This document shows, in pieces, positions 1 to 5,077 of a stretch of DNA of 5,077 nucleotides. The stretch is from Clostridia bacterium (lineage in GTDB: Bacteria > Bacillota > Clostridia > Christensenellales > DTU072): NCBI GenBank assembly GCA_028699795.1, contig JAQVTZ010000133.1, forward strand, positions 1 to 5,077. Direction: 5' to 3'. The position numbers and the translations under genes were made by a program. Below the pieces are notes generated by a model. It worked only from the letters and a program-made list of their open reading frames with translations, made no database searches and had not been told where the DNA came from. The stretch's first letter is position 1, and every line of letters starts with the position of its first letter.

Positions 1-27
1 GACTGCTAGCATAATTATCTAAATAGG

Positions 28-56
28 ATGCCCGACCGAAAGGTCGGGTATTTTTT
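28..56 (+). terminator. Rho-independent terminator of an upstream transcript
   Basis: The stem CCCGACC (31-37) pairs perfectly with GGTCGGG (42-48) around a GAAA tetraloop of the stable GNRA class. Flanking A28-T51, T29-A50 and a G30-T49 wobble can lengthen it to ten pairs. Six T residues (51-56) follow, so it terminates + strand transcription. The gene it serves lies left of the window: all three + frames hit a stop within the first 22 bases (TAG 7-9, TAA 12-14, TAA 20-22), so at most a few terminal codons of it could be present. It also insulates the regulator gene from read-through. Confidence 0.9.
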
Positions 57-85
57 GGGAAATATCACAACAATATTGACATTTA

Positions 86-94
86 TGGTATAAT
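86..94 (+). promoter_or_regulatory. Extended -10 promoter of the DtxR-family regulator gene
   Basis: TGG followed by a perfect TATAAT (89-94) forms an extended -10 element. No good -35 lies 17 bases upstream; the nearest is TCACAA at 65-70 with an 18-base spacer. Extended -10 promoters often tolerate this. The predicted start near 100-102 falls at the edge of a small palindrome (99-112) and leaves a leader of about 78 bases. A TTGACA at 76-81 is too close (7 bases) to be the -35 of this element. Confidence 0.6.
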
Positions 95-98
95 ACTA

Positions 99-112
99 AG
101 GAACCACTTCCT
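99..112. promoter_or_regulatory. Palindrome at the predicted +1 of the regulator gene
   Basis: AGGAA-CCAC-TTCCT is a perfect 5+4+5 inverted repeat immediately downstream of the extended -10. Its position at the expected transcription start would suit an operator. It does not resemble the GTTAG/CTAAC half-sites of the feo promoter, so it cannot be assigned to the same regulator. It could equally be a weak RNA hairpin or chance in AT-rich DNA. Confidence 0.3.
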
Positions 113-139
113 CAATACGATTATGTTCTCTGTGGATAA

Positions 140-152
140 GAATACCGTATTC
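140..152. promoter_or_regulatory. 13-bp perfect palindrome in the regulator leader
   Basis: GAATAC-C-GTATTC is a perfect 6+1+6 dyad centred on base 146, 26 bases before the start codon. It is flanked on both sides by GATAA in the same orientation (135-139 and 153-157). The single-base centre makes an RNA hairpin sterically poor, so a protein-binding site is the likelier reading if it has a function. It is unlike the feo operator half-sites. No function is assigned. Confidence 0.3.
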
Positions 153-178
153 GATAAAAAAGAATGAACAGGTAGTTT

Positions 179-562
179 ATGGAAAATTTGACTTTTGTTA
201 TGGAAAATTATTTGGAGGCCATTTACGAGCTGAGTAAAGAGAAACACTCTGCCCGTATTTCGGACATTGCCGAAAGGCTCTCGGTCAGCAAGGCAAGCGC
301 AAGCAATGCCATGCAAACACTGATGACAAAGGGTCTTGTTGTGACCGAAAAATACAGAGAGGTCTATCTTACCGAAGAAGGGCGAAAACTTGCCGAAATG
401 ACCTCCAAAAAGCATAAAACGATTAAACGGTTTTTTATCGAAATTCTGTCGATTGATCCTACGGTTGCAGACAGCGACGCCTGCGCCATCGAGCATGTCA
501 TCAGCAATATCTCGATACGCGCGATGGAGCGTTTTTTAGAAGAAAAGAGGCCTTTGTCTTAA
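179..562 (+). CDS. DtxR/MntR-family metal-dependent transcriptional repressor
   Basis: A 127-residue repressor whose DNA binding should depend on a divalent metal, probably Fe(II) or Mn(II). A winged helix-turn-helix fills the N-terminal half: RISDIAERLSV at about 26-36, the recognition helix SKASASNAMQTLMTKG at about 37-52, and a wing with the family-typical LTEEGRKLAE at about 64-73. The dimerisation/metal half contains H79 and the ACAIEH motif (C102, E105, H106), which match family ligand positions. The MntR Asp / DtxR Met position near residue 10 is Asn. The length is that of MntR (about 140 residues), so the C-terminal SH3-like domain of long DtxR/IdeR proteins is absent. An in-frame TAG at 173-175 limits the start to ATG 179 (AGG at 170-172) or ATG 200; 179 has the better ribosome site. 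The gene converges on the feo operon, which is its likely target by context. The family is certain; the metal is not. Confidence 0.93.
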   Translation: MENLTFVMENYLEAIYELSKEKHSARISDIAERLSVSKASASNAMQTLMTKGLVVTEKYREVYLTEEGRKLAEMTSKKHKTIKRFFIEILSIDPTVADSDACAIEHVISNISIRAMERFLEEKRPLS

Positions 563-572
563 AAGCCTCTTT
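544..572. terminator. Shared bidirectional terminator between the regulator gene and the feo operon
   Basis: AAAGAGGC (544-551) pairs with GCCTCTTT (565-572) in a perfect 8-bp stem with a 13-base loop. On the + strand it runs into TTTCCGTTTTT, ending the regulator transcript. On the - strand the stem is followed by TCTTCT, a poorer tract, ending the feo transcript about 30 bases after its last stop codon. The hairpin overlaps the last four sense codons of the regulator, and its TAA (560-562) lies in the loop. Confidence 0.75.
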
Positions 573-599
573 CCGTTTTTGGTAATTATAAGGAGATTT

Positions 600-806
600 T
601 TATCGGTTTTTTGTTTTCGTAGGCAAACTTGCTTCGTTTGACTTGGTTTTGATGTTACAAGACGCTTTACAGGCATATGGACAATTCGCACAGCTTCCGC
701 CCCCGCACGAGGTCGGGCGTTTCTTTTTGCGATAAATTGCGACGACGAGAACTCCCGTAACAACGGCAATACTGCCTATCATGATTACAATTTCGATTGC
801 GCCCAT
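600..806 (-). CDS. FeoB-associated Cys-rich small membrane protein
   Basis: A 68-residue protein encoded directly after feoB. It has an N-terminal membrane helix (about residues 4-24), the basic stop-transfer run YRKKKR (25-30), and a cluster of five cysteines (C34, C39, C42, C46, C50; CGGGSCANCPYAC...C). The tail is hydrophilic and rich in Lys and Thr. The positive-inside rule places the Cys cluster in the cytoplasm. This layout matches the FeoB-associated Cys-rich membrane protein family of Firmicutes, which occupies the genomic slot held by FeoC in Enterobacteria. A role in gating FeoB, receiving iron or sensing iron/redox is a proposal, not established. The start ATG (804-806) is three bases after the feoB stop, and its ribosome site GAAGGGGG (815-822) lies within the last feoB codons, so translation is probably coupled. 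A metal, Fe-S cluster or disulfide at the cysteines cannot be distinguished from sequence. Confidence 0.88.
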   Translation of the reverse strand: MGAIEIVIMIGSIAVVTGVLVVAIYRKKKRPTSCGGGSCANCPYACKASCNIKTKSNEASLPTKTKNR

Positions 807-809
807 GAT

Positions 810-3083
810 TTATACCCCCTTCTTATACTTGCGAAACGGACATTTACGGTGTTTGTTATTGCGGATGATGAGGAACACGGCAAGCGCGATTGCCGCCGCA
901 AACAAGAAGCTTGTCCACCACCACGAGCCTATCACATAGATGATTGTGCCTACCACATAGGAAGTAACAATCCAAAAAAGCAACGTGGCATGATACTTCT
1001 TTTTGTCGTTTAATTCGGCTTTGGCTGTGGCGACTGCGGCAAAACACGGTATCGTGGTCATATTGAATGCGATAAAAGCGAGTAAAGCGGGTACCGTGAT
1101 TCCCGTTGCCGTAATCATCTGTACGACGGAATCGATTCCTTCCAACGCTTCGTCGGCGGCAAATCCCGCCGTGATGCATGCGGCAAGCGTTCCGAAGGTT
1201 GCAATCACATTTTCTTTGGCGATAAGGCCTGTTACCGCGGCGACAACAAATACCCATCCCCAAGCATTGAGCTGACTGCCGAACCCGAGCGGCGTAAACA
1301 ACGGCTGAACGAACTGCCCGAGACCCGCAAGAATACTTTCGTTAATTGCCGCATCGGGCAGATAATTCCAACCCCAACTGAAGTGGCTGACAAACCATAT
1401 GACAATTGTGGAAGCAAGGATAATCGTAAAGGCTTTTTTGACAAAGTGCTTTAATTTGTCCCACAGATGCAGCATAAGATTCTTGAACTGCGGCGCATGG
1501 TAGGCGGGGAGCTCCATAATAAACGGAGGGACCTCGCCACGCATTGTCGTGTTGCGCATGAGAAGCACGGTAACAATGGCGGTCGCAATACCCAATACAT
1601 ACATACTATAGGTGATGATATCGGCATTTCCCACGCCAAAGTTCATGACAATCGCGCCTGCGATTGCGGTAAGAATAGGTAATTTTGCGCCGCAACTGAA
1701 GAAAGGGATTACCCGTATCGTGGCCGTTCTTTCATTAGAGTCGGCAAGCGTTCTTGTGTTGATCATGGCGGGAATCGAACAGCCGAACCCCATAATCATC
1801 GGCATAAACGCCCTGCCCGACAATCCGAATCTGCGGAAAATCCTGTCCAAAATAAACGCAACCCGCGCCATATAACCGCTGTCTTCCAAGATAGAGAAAA
1901 AGAGGAACAAGAGCAGAATTTGCGGCAAGAAAGAAAGCACGGCGAATAATCCGCCCAAAACACCGTCTACGACCAACCCAGTCGCCCAATCCGCAACCGC
2001 GCCTTCCATCGCGCCCGCTAACGCTTCGGATACGCCACCCATACTACTATCCAAAAAGTTGAACAGTATGACACCGGGAGAATGGATAGATCCCGCGCCG
2101 AACATTCCTTCATAAAAGGTGCCTTCCAGTGAAACAAAAGTCTCTGGTATCGCGCCCATCGCGCCGAGATACAACAAGTCCTCGCTGAAAGTAAGATGAA
2201 ATACCGCAAACAGAATGACAAGAAAAATTGGGATACCCCACCATTTATGCGTGAGCACCCTGTCCACTTTGTCGGACTTGGTGAGCGCGCCCTCCGCCTT
2301 GGTCGGTTTGGTGAGTACGCAAGAAAAGTTTTTGGAGATATATTGGTATCTGCTGTCGGCAACGATTGCTTCGAAATCAGCGCCGAAAGTGTTGTCCGTA
2401 AAGATTGCTTTGAAGTCGTCTATCATTTGAACCAGCTCTTTGTGCGCTTCGACCTCGAGACTGTCCATTTCGACCAGCTTGACGGCATGAAACAGGGGAT
2501 TGTCCACCTTTCCGCTTCCCGCAAGCGCAATCTTTACATCGTTAATAAGGTGCGCAAGCGCCGAATCTTTTAGCACCGTACTGCCTTTGCGGGGCGTCTT
2601 GCTTGCGGCGTACGCTTTGTCCATAAGTACTTTGATGCCTGCTCCTTTTAATGCCGAAACCTCGGCGACGGGGATGCCCAATTTTTTTTCGAGTTTCGCC
2701 GCGTCTATTTTACCACCGCATCTTGTGACCTCGTCCATCATGTTGAGCGCGACAATTACGGGCACATCGATTTCCATAAGCTGTGTCGTAAGATAAAGAT
2801 TTCGCTCCAAATTGGTCGCGTCTACAATATTGATAACGCAATCGGGTTTTTCGTCCAAAATATAGTTGCGCGAGATGATTTCTTCGGGCGTATACGGCGA
2901 AAGACTATAAATACCGGGCAAATCGATTATTGAAATTGGTTCGCCGCATTTTTTATAAACACCTTCTTTTTTGTCTACCGTTACACCCGGCCAGTTGCCG
3001 ACATGGGCGGTAGAGCCCGTGAGGGTGTTAAACAGCGTGGTTTTGCCGCTGTTCGGATTGCCTGCAAGCGCGAATTTAAGCAT
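810..3083 (-). CDS. feoB: Ferrous iron transport protein B (FeoB), G-protein-coupled Fe(II) permease
   Basis: A complete 757-residue FeoB, within the usual length range, that imports Fe(II) across the cytoplasmic membrane. The N-terminal GTPase domain has G1 GNPNSGKTT (8-16), switch-I GVTV with T35, G3 DLPG (54-57), G4 NMMD (114-117) and G5 SALKG (143-147). A helical GDI-type spacer follows (about 165-265). The membrane domain starts near WWGIPIFLVILFAVFHLTF (281-299). It contains the first Gate core LSFLPQILLLFLFFSILEDSGYM region (383-405), GFGCSIPA with C435, the hallmark SCGAKLPI (463-470, C464), and a second Gate half with GLIAKENVIATFG (619-631). The C-terminus is a basic cytoplasmic tail with one Cys (C748). 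The ATG overlaps the feoA stop by eight bases (ATGCTTAA), with the ribosome site GGAGGT at 3092-3097. Fe(II) is the expected substrate, though some FeoB proteins also carry Mn(II). No key motif is missing. Confidence 0.98.
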   Translation of the reverse strand: MLKFALAGNPNSGKTTLFNTLTGSTAHVGNWPGVTVDKKEGVYKKCGEPISIIDLPGIYSLSPYTPEEIISRNYILDEKPDCVINIVDATNLERNLYLTTQLMEIDVPVIVALNMMDEVTRCGGKIDAAKLEKKLGIPVAEVSALKGAGIKVLMDKAYAASKTPRKGSTVLKDSALAHLINDVKIALAGSGKVDNPLFHAVKLVEMDSLEVEAHKELVQMIDDFKAIFTDNTFGADFEAIVADSRYQYISKNFSCVLTKPTKAEGALTKSDKVDRVLTHKWWGIPIFLVILFAVFHLTFSEDLLYLGAMGAIPETFVSLEGTFYEGMFGAGSIHSPGVILFNFLDSSMGGVSEALAGAMEGAVADWATGLVVDGVLGGLFAVLSFLPQILLLFLFFSILEDSGYMARVAFILDRIFRRFGLSGRAFMPMIMGFGCSIPAMINTRTLADSNERTATIRVIPFFSCGAKLPILTAIAGAIVMNFGVGNADIITYSMYVLGIATAIVTVLLMRNTTMRGEVPPFIMELPAYHAPQFKNLMLHLWDKLKHFVKKAFTIILASTIVIWFVSHFSWGWNYLPDAAINESILAGLGQFVQPLFTPLGFGSQLNAWGWVFVVAAVTGLIAKENVIATFGTLAACITAGFAADEALEGIDSVVQMITATGITVPALLAFIAFNMTTIPCFAAVATAKAELNDKKKYHATLLFWIVTSYVVGTIIYVIGSWWWTSFLFAAAIALAVFLIIRNNKHRKCPFRKYKKGV

Positions 3084-3315
3084 TGCCCCTTACCTCCATT
3101 GTAATATAAGCCGCTTCGGCTTTGCGTAGCGTGAGCTCGTATCCTCTGATAGTAACCTCGATGGGATCGCCCAAAGGCGCTGTCTTTCGCAAAGTTACCG
3201 CAGCGCCCGGGGTAACACCCATATCGAATAATCGTCTTCTGATTTTGCCTTCTCCGCTCACGGCTTTGATGATACCGGCTTCACCCGGCACAAATAAATC
3301 TAAACTTTTTAACAT
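3076..3315 (-). CDS. feoA: Ferrous iron transport protein A (FeoA), canonical copy
   Basis: A 79-residue SH3-like cytoplasmic protein thought to assist FeoB, probably through its G-protein/membrane assembly. It starts MLKSLDLFVPGEAG and carries the family core RRRLFDMGVTPG (about 27-38) and the GDPIEVTIRGYELTLRKAEA region (about 50-69). I chose ATG 3313-3315 over the in-frame ATG ending at 3393. The upstream 26 residues are not FeoA-like and overlap the preceding feoA-like gene. A strong ribosome site, AAAGGAGA, precedes 3315 at good spacing and overlaps the stop codon of the upstream gene. The 3' end overlaps feoB by eight bases. This is the second of two FeoA-type genes in the operon. Confidence 0.95.
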   Translation of the reverse strand: MLKSLDLFVPGEAGIIKAVSGEGKIRRRLFDMGVTPGAAVTLRKTAPLGDPIEVTIRGYELTLRKAEAAYITMEVRGNA

Positions 3316-3326
3316 AAGCGTCTCCT

Positions 3327-3539
3327 TTATGCGACAAAGATTTTTTTGGAAAGCTCGTGATCCAGTGCCAAACGACCGTCTTTGACAATGCATACGCTGT
3401 TGCCACCGCTATGAGACAGGATGGTGATTTCGGATTGAATCGTTACCCCGAGATTTCCGAGATGTTTTTTGGTTTTTTCTTCTGTTAAAATTTTTATTAT
3501 TCTAAGTTTGACATTGATAGGAGCGATTGCCAGCGGCAT
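3327..3539 (-). CDS. feoA: FeoA-like SH3-domain protein, first gene of the operon
   Basis: A 70-residue FeoA-family protein, diverged from its neighbour. Recognisable family features are MPLAIAPIN at the start, KKHLGNLGV (24-32), the beta-strand pair EITILSHSGGN (37-47) and the C-terminal RLALDHELSKKIFV (56-69), the last typical of the FeoA subclass often encoded first in Clostridial tandem feoA operons. The Gly normally found in the turn after LGV..G is replaced (TIQSE). ATG 3537-3539 follows GGAGG with 8-base spacing. Its TAA is 11 bases before the next start and is merged with that gene's ribosome site. It probably interacts with FeoB or with the other FeoA; its specific job is unknown. 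The symbol is a family-level call. Confidence 0.88.
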   Translation of the reverse strand: MPLAIAPINVKLRIIKILTEEKTKKHLGNLGVTIQSEITILSHSGGNSVCIVKDGRLALDHELSKKIFVA

Positions 3540-3555
3540 AATGGAACCTCCAATT

Positions 3556-3609
3556 GTTAGTTGTTTCTACCATTGTTAGATAACACTAACATATTATCAC
3601 CATTCTAAC
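3556..3609. promoter_or_regulatory. Candidate operator: four symmetric GTTAG/CTAAC half-sites over the feo promoter
   Basis: GTTAG occurs at 3556-3560 and 3575-3579, and its complement CTAAC at 3586-3590 and 3605-3609. Both pairs share one dyad centre, between 3582 and 3583, giving GTTAG-N14-GTTAG-N6-CTAAC-N14-CTAAC with a 19-base step on each side. The inner pair extends to TGTTAG-N6-CTAACA (3574-3591). An alternative smaller dyad, GTTA-GA-TAAC, lies at 3575-3584. The elements span the -35/-10 spacer, the edge of the -10 and the transcription start, where a bound repressor would block polymerase. GTTAG/CTAAC half-sites resemble the core of known DtxR/IdeR boxes. Binding by the regulator encoded at 179-562 is inferred from family and proximity. 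Confidence 0.7.
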
Positions 3610-3619
3610 TTTATGTCAA
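3591..3619 (-). promoter_or_regulatory. Sigma-A type promoter of the feo operon
   Basis: Read on the - strand, a perfect TTGACA (3614-3619) is followed by a 17-base spacer and TAATAT (3591-3596), one base off consensus. The expected transcription start is near 3583-3585, giving a short leader of about 45 bases before the first feoA-like ATG, too short for most riboswitches. An A/T-rich stretch upstream (3620-3675) could act as an UP element. Such a strong promoter suggests high expression when it is not repressed. Confidence 0.88.
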
Positions 3620-3703
3620 CAAAATAAAGAAGTTTCCAAAAAAAGTTTTTTATGTCAAACAATTATAAAAAAATAAGGAACTTCTGCCTATTGGAACGAG
3701 TAT

Positions 3704-3739
3704 AAAAAAAGCCGTTCAACCATTAAGATTGAACGGCTT
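3704..3739 (-). terminator. Rho-independent terminator of the surface-protein gene
   Basis: On the - strand the stem GCCGTTCAA/TTGAACGGC (3729-3737 with 3711-3719) is a perfect 9-bp match with a 9-base loop, followed by seven T residues (complement of the A run 3704-3710). It lies 31 bases past the TAA of the surface-protein gene. It separates that gene from the feo promoter, which reads in the same direction. The A run facing TT(C) at 3738-3740 lets the stem extend by two pairs. Confidence 0.93.
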
Positions 3740-3770
3740 CAGGGGAAACTAAGGATAGATTATCGTTAGC

Positions 3771-5077
3771 TTATAGAAGGCGTCTTTTGCGTATTATGAG
3801 ATAAATTGCAAGAAGAGTAATAAACGCAAGTCCTATCGAGACGCTTAGCACGATCGCTGTTTTGGCATTGGACGGAAGCGGAGGTTTGTCTGCCACAACC
3901 GCAAAGTCTCCAAGTTCATCGGTGGTAAAAGAGAGAGTACCGTCTTGTACGGTAGCCTCTAATGAGTTGCCGTCCTCGAGGATGATGTTGCACACGGTGC
4001 CGTCATTAAGTCCCGAAGGCGCGGCAAACCTTACCGTAAAGCTGCCTTGCGCGTTTTGCAATACACCGTCCAGATACATCCCAGCTGTATAAGCCTGTTT
4101 GATTTCTTTGGCGTTCGGGAGTCCGACGCTCACATTAAATGAAGAAATGGTGTTGATTTGGAAAACCGTATCGGGATTGACACCGTTTCCGATTTCCACA
4201 TTGCCATCGACATTGCCGCCGTTTTGCGTAAGCGTCTTTGCTTTGATGGTATAAGTTGCTCCGATATAACGAATTGTATAATCGTCACCCGCGGTAAGCG
4301 TACCAAGTGAAATTGCGTATACGCCGGGAGCAGTGCCTGCCGCTCTTGTCAGCGCGCCACTCATCTCGTCACCTGCTTCCAGTGCGTCTATCGAAAGCGT
4401 ATAGGTGAGTGCAACATCCGCATCGCCTTGGACAATGACTACAGGATTCGCCACGACTTCAATAGTCTTTTTGTTGATTGTAACGCCAACAGTCGCGGTA
4501 TCGCCCAAGTAATTATTGGTTTCTGCCACAGTGTAAGTGATCGTGTACGCGCCAACATGGATGAGGTCGGAGGCCTCTTTGTCGCAAACAACCGTACCGA
4601 AGTTGGAAGTCGCATCGGGAATCGTCATACCGCTACCGTAAATTGCGGTAATGGGGGTGTCATCCACCGTGATTTCGGCTTGCGCTTTGGCGATGCTCCA
4701 GCTGAGGTTGCCGTCTTCACCCGCTGCCCACTCGTAATTGTCCTCATCGATTGTGATAACAAGCGTGTAGGTGCCCGCCGCCTTGCCTGTGCCGCCCGAA
4801 AGGATACTCATCGTGGGTTCGTCAAAGTTTGCGTCGAGGGTAGCGGTCTGCGCTTCGCCTGTGTAAGTATAGGTGCCGGTGACTGTTGGTTCGGTTAATT
4901 GGGATTTGGCAATCACGAAGCTTGTCTTGGCGGTAATCGCGGCAAAGTTTGTGGTTGCCGCAACTTCGGCTTTGACCCACCAAGTACCCGCCGTAGAGGG
5001 AACCGTGGAGGTATAGACGCCGTCTTCGCTGTCGCTGTAGGTAAAGACCGGGGTGCCGTAAGCGGCTTGCGCTGTCG
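3771..5077 (-). CDS. C-terminal part of a repetitive Ig-like/MBG-type surface protein with a membrane anchor
   Basis: The frame is open from the window edge to TAA 3771-3773, giving 434 visible residues; the N-terminus lies beyond 5077. Tandem beta-rich modules are visible. Residues 1-56 end in SFVIAK and contain the YGTPVFTYS...VPSTAGTWWVKAEV pattern. Residues 57-131 begin LTEPTVTGTYTYTGEAQ and end SWSIAKAQ. Residues 132-202 contain GAYTITYTVAETNNYLG. Residues 203-280 form an MBG-like module ending AGDDYTIRYIGATYTIKAK. A different membrane-proximal domain (281-397) ends LSFTTDELGDFAVVADK. A PPLPSNAK linker, a hydrophobic helix (about 406-428) and RKRRLL complete the anchor. The domains should be displayed outside the cell, with adhesion or envelope structure as a possible role; no catalytic residues are seen. 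Cysteines are scarce. The exact function is unrecognised. Confidence 0.85.
   Translation of the reverse strand, partial: TAQAAYGTPVFTYSDSEDGVYTSTVPSTAGTWWVKAEVAATTNFAAITAKTSFVIAKSQLTEPTVTGTYTYTGEAQTATLDANFDEPTMSILSGGTGKAAGTYTLVITIDEDNYEWAAGEDGNLSWSIAKAQAEITVDDTPITAIYGSGMTIPDATSNFGTVVCDKEASDLIHVGAYTITYTVAETNNYLGDTATVGVTINKKTIEVVANPVVIVQGDADVALTYTLSIDALEAGDEMSGALTRAAGTAPGVYAISLGTLTAGDDYTIRYIGATYTIKAKTLTQNGGNVDGNVEIGNGVNPDTVFQINTISSFNVSVGLPNAKEIKQAYTAGMYLDGVLQNAQGSFTVRFAAPSGLNDGTVCNIILEDGNSLEATVQDGTLSFTTDELGDFAVVADKPPLPSNAKTAIVLSVSIGLAFITLLAIYLIIRKRRLL

Larger units (their letters stand above)
3540..3770. other. Intergenic region between the surface-protein gene and the feo operon
   Basis: These 231 bases hold no gene on either strand. 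They contain the surface-gene terminator, an A/T-rich spacer, the feo promoter with its operator and a short leader. The spacer has a direct repeat of TTATGTCAA (3611-3619 and 3650-3658), of which only the promoter-proximal copy has a partner -10. It also has an imperfect inverted repeat, GAAGTTTCC (3629-3637) against GGAACTTC (3677-3684), of unknown meaning. Confidence 0.8.

Noticed and set aside
76..81. Perfect TTGACA upstream of the regulator gene as a -35 element
   Set aside because: Only 7 bases separate it from TATAAT (89-94), and no acceptable -10 lies 16-18 bases downstream of it.
590..602. AAGGAG on the + strand after the regulator gene as a ribosome site for another gene
   Set aside because: No ATG, GTG or TTG start with an open frame follows at suitable spacing. 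The region is the tail of the Cys-rich gene on the other strand.
2196..2573. A 125-codon + strand open frame opposite feoB
   Set aside because: It lies fully within the well-supported feoB frame and shows no domain or initiation signals.
3316..3393. N-terminal extension of feoA to an ATG at 3391-3393
   Set aside because: The added residues do not look like FeoA and overlap the upstream feoA-like gene by 67 bases. The ATG at 3315 has a strong ribosome site and matches normal FeoA length.
3540..3584. Metal-responsive riboswitch in the feo leader
   Set aside because: The predicted leader is about 45 bases and holds only operator half-sites and a ribosome site. No aptamer-sized structure fits.
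3653..3658. Second TTGACA (- strand) as an additional feo promoter
   Set aside because: At 16-19 base spacing the - strand offers only sequences such as AAACTT, nothing like a -10 hexamer. It is probably part of an A/T-rich direct repeat.
4428..4898. A 156-codon + strand open frame opposite the surface-protein gene
   Set aside because: It is antisense to a convincing repetitive coding frame, has no ribosome site or recognisable domain, and its composition mirrors the opposite strand.
4914..4916. GTG as the start of the surface-protein gene
   Set aside because: The frame stays open to the window edge and upstream codons encode another Ig-like module (YGTPVFTYS, TAGTWWVKAEV), so this is an internal Val codon.

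Overview
The window looks like a chromosomal segment from a low-to-moderate GC Firmicute, most likely a member of the Clostridia. This is inference from four things: strong Shine-Dalgarno sites, a tandem feoA-feoA-feoB-Cys-rich gene order, a short MntR-length DtxR-family regulator, and a repetitive Ig-like surface protein of the type common in gut Clostridia. All six visible stop codons are TAA. Three units can be read, and nothing suggests a mobile element, CRISPR array or phage.

Left end, + strand (1-572): a strong intrinsic terminator (28-56) ends a transcript that enters from outside the window. A 122-base leader (57-178) follows, with an extended -10 promoter and two small palindromes. 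It leads into a 127-residue DtxR/MntR-family metal-dependent repressor (179-562). That gene ends inside a hairpin that can serve as a terminator for both convergent units.

Centre, - strand (600-3660): a complete ferrous-iron uptake operon. In transcription order it has a near-consensus sigma-A promoter (3591-3619), a first small FeoA-like gene (3327-3539), a canonical feoA (3076-3315), feoB (810-3083) and a 68-residue FeoB-associated Cys-rich membrane protein (600-806). The genes are tightly packed (11-base gap, 8-base overlap, 3-base gap), which suggests translational coupling. The promoter carries four GTTAG/CTAAC half-sites arranged symmetrically around one dyad at 3582/3583, close to the predicted transcription start. 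This is the best candidate operator in the window, and the convergent DtxR-family protein is the obvious candidate to bind it. Under that model, metal-loaded repressor shuts off feo transcription, and low metal relieves it and makes FeoA/FeoB.

Right end, - strand (3704-5077): the C-terminal 434 residues of a larger surface protein made of tandem Ig-like/MBG-type beta domains. It ends in a single membrane anchor with a basic tail and has its own strong terminator (3704-3739). Its start lies beyond the window, and it has no visible functional link to the feo operon.

The gene content is ordinary. The items most worth a second look are the nested operator and the mixed metal-site signature of the regulator.
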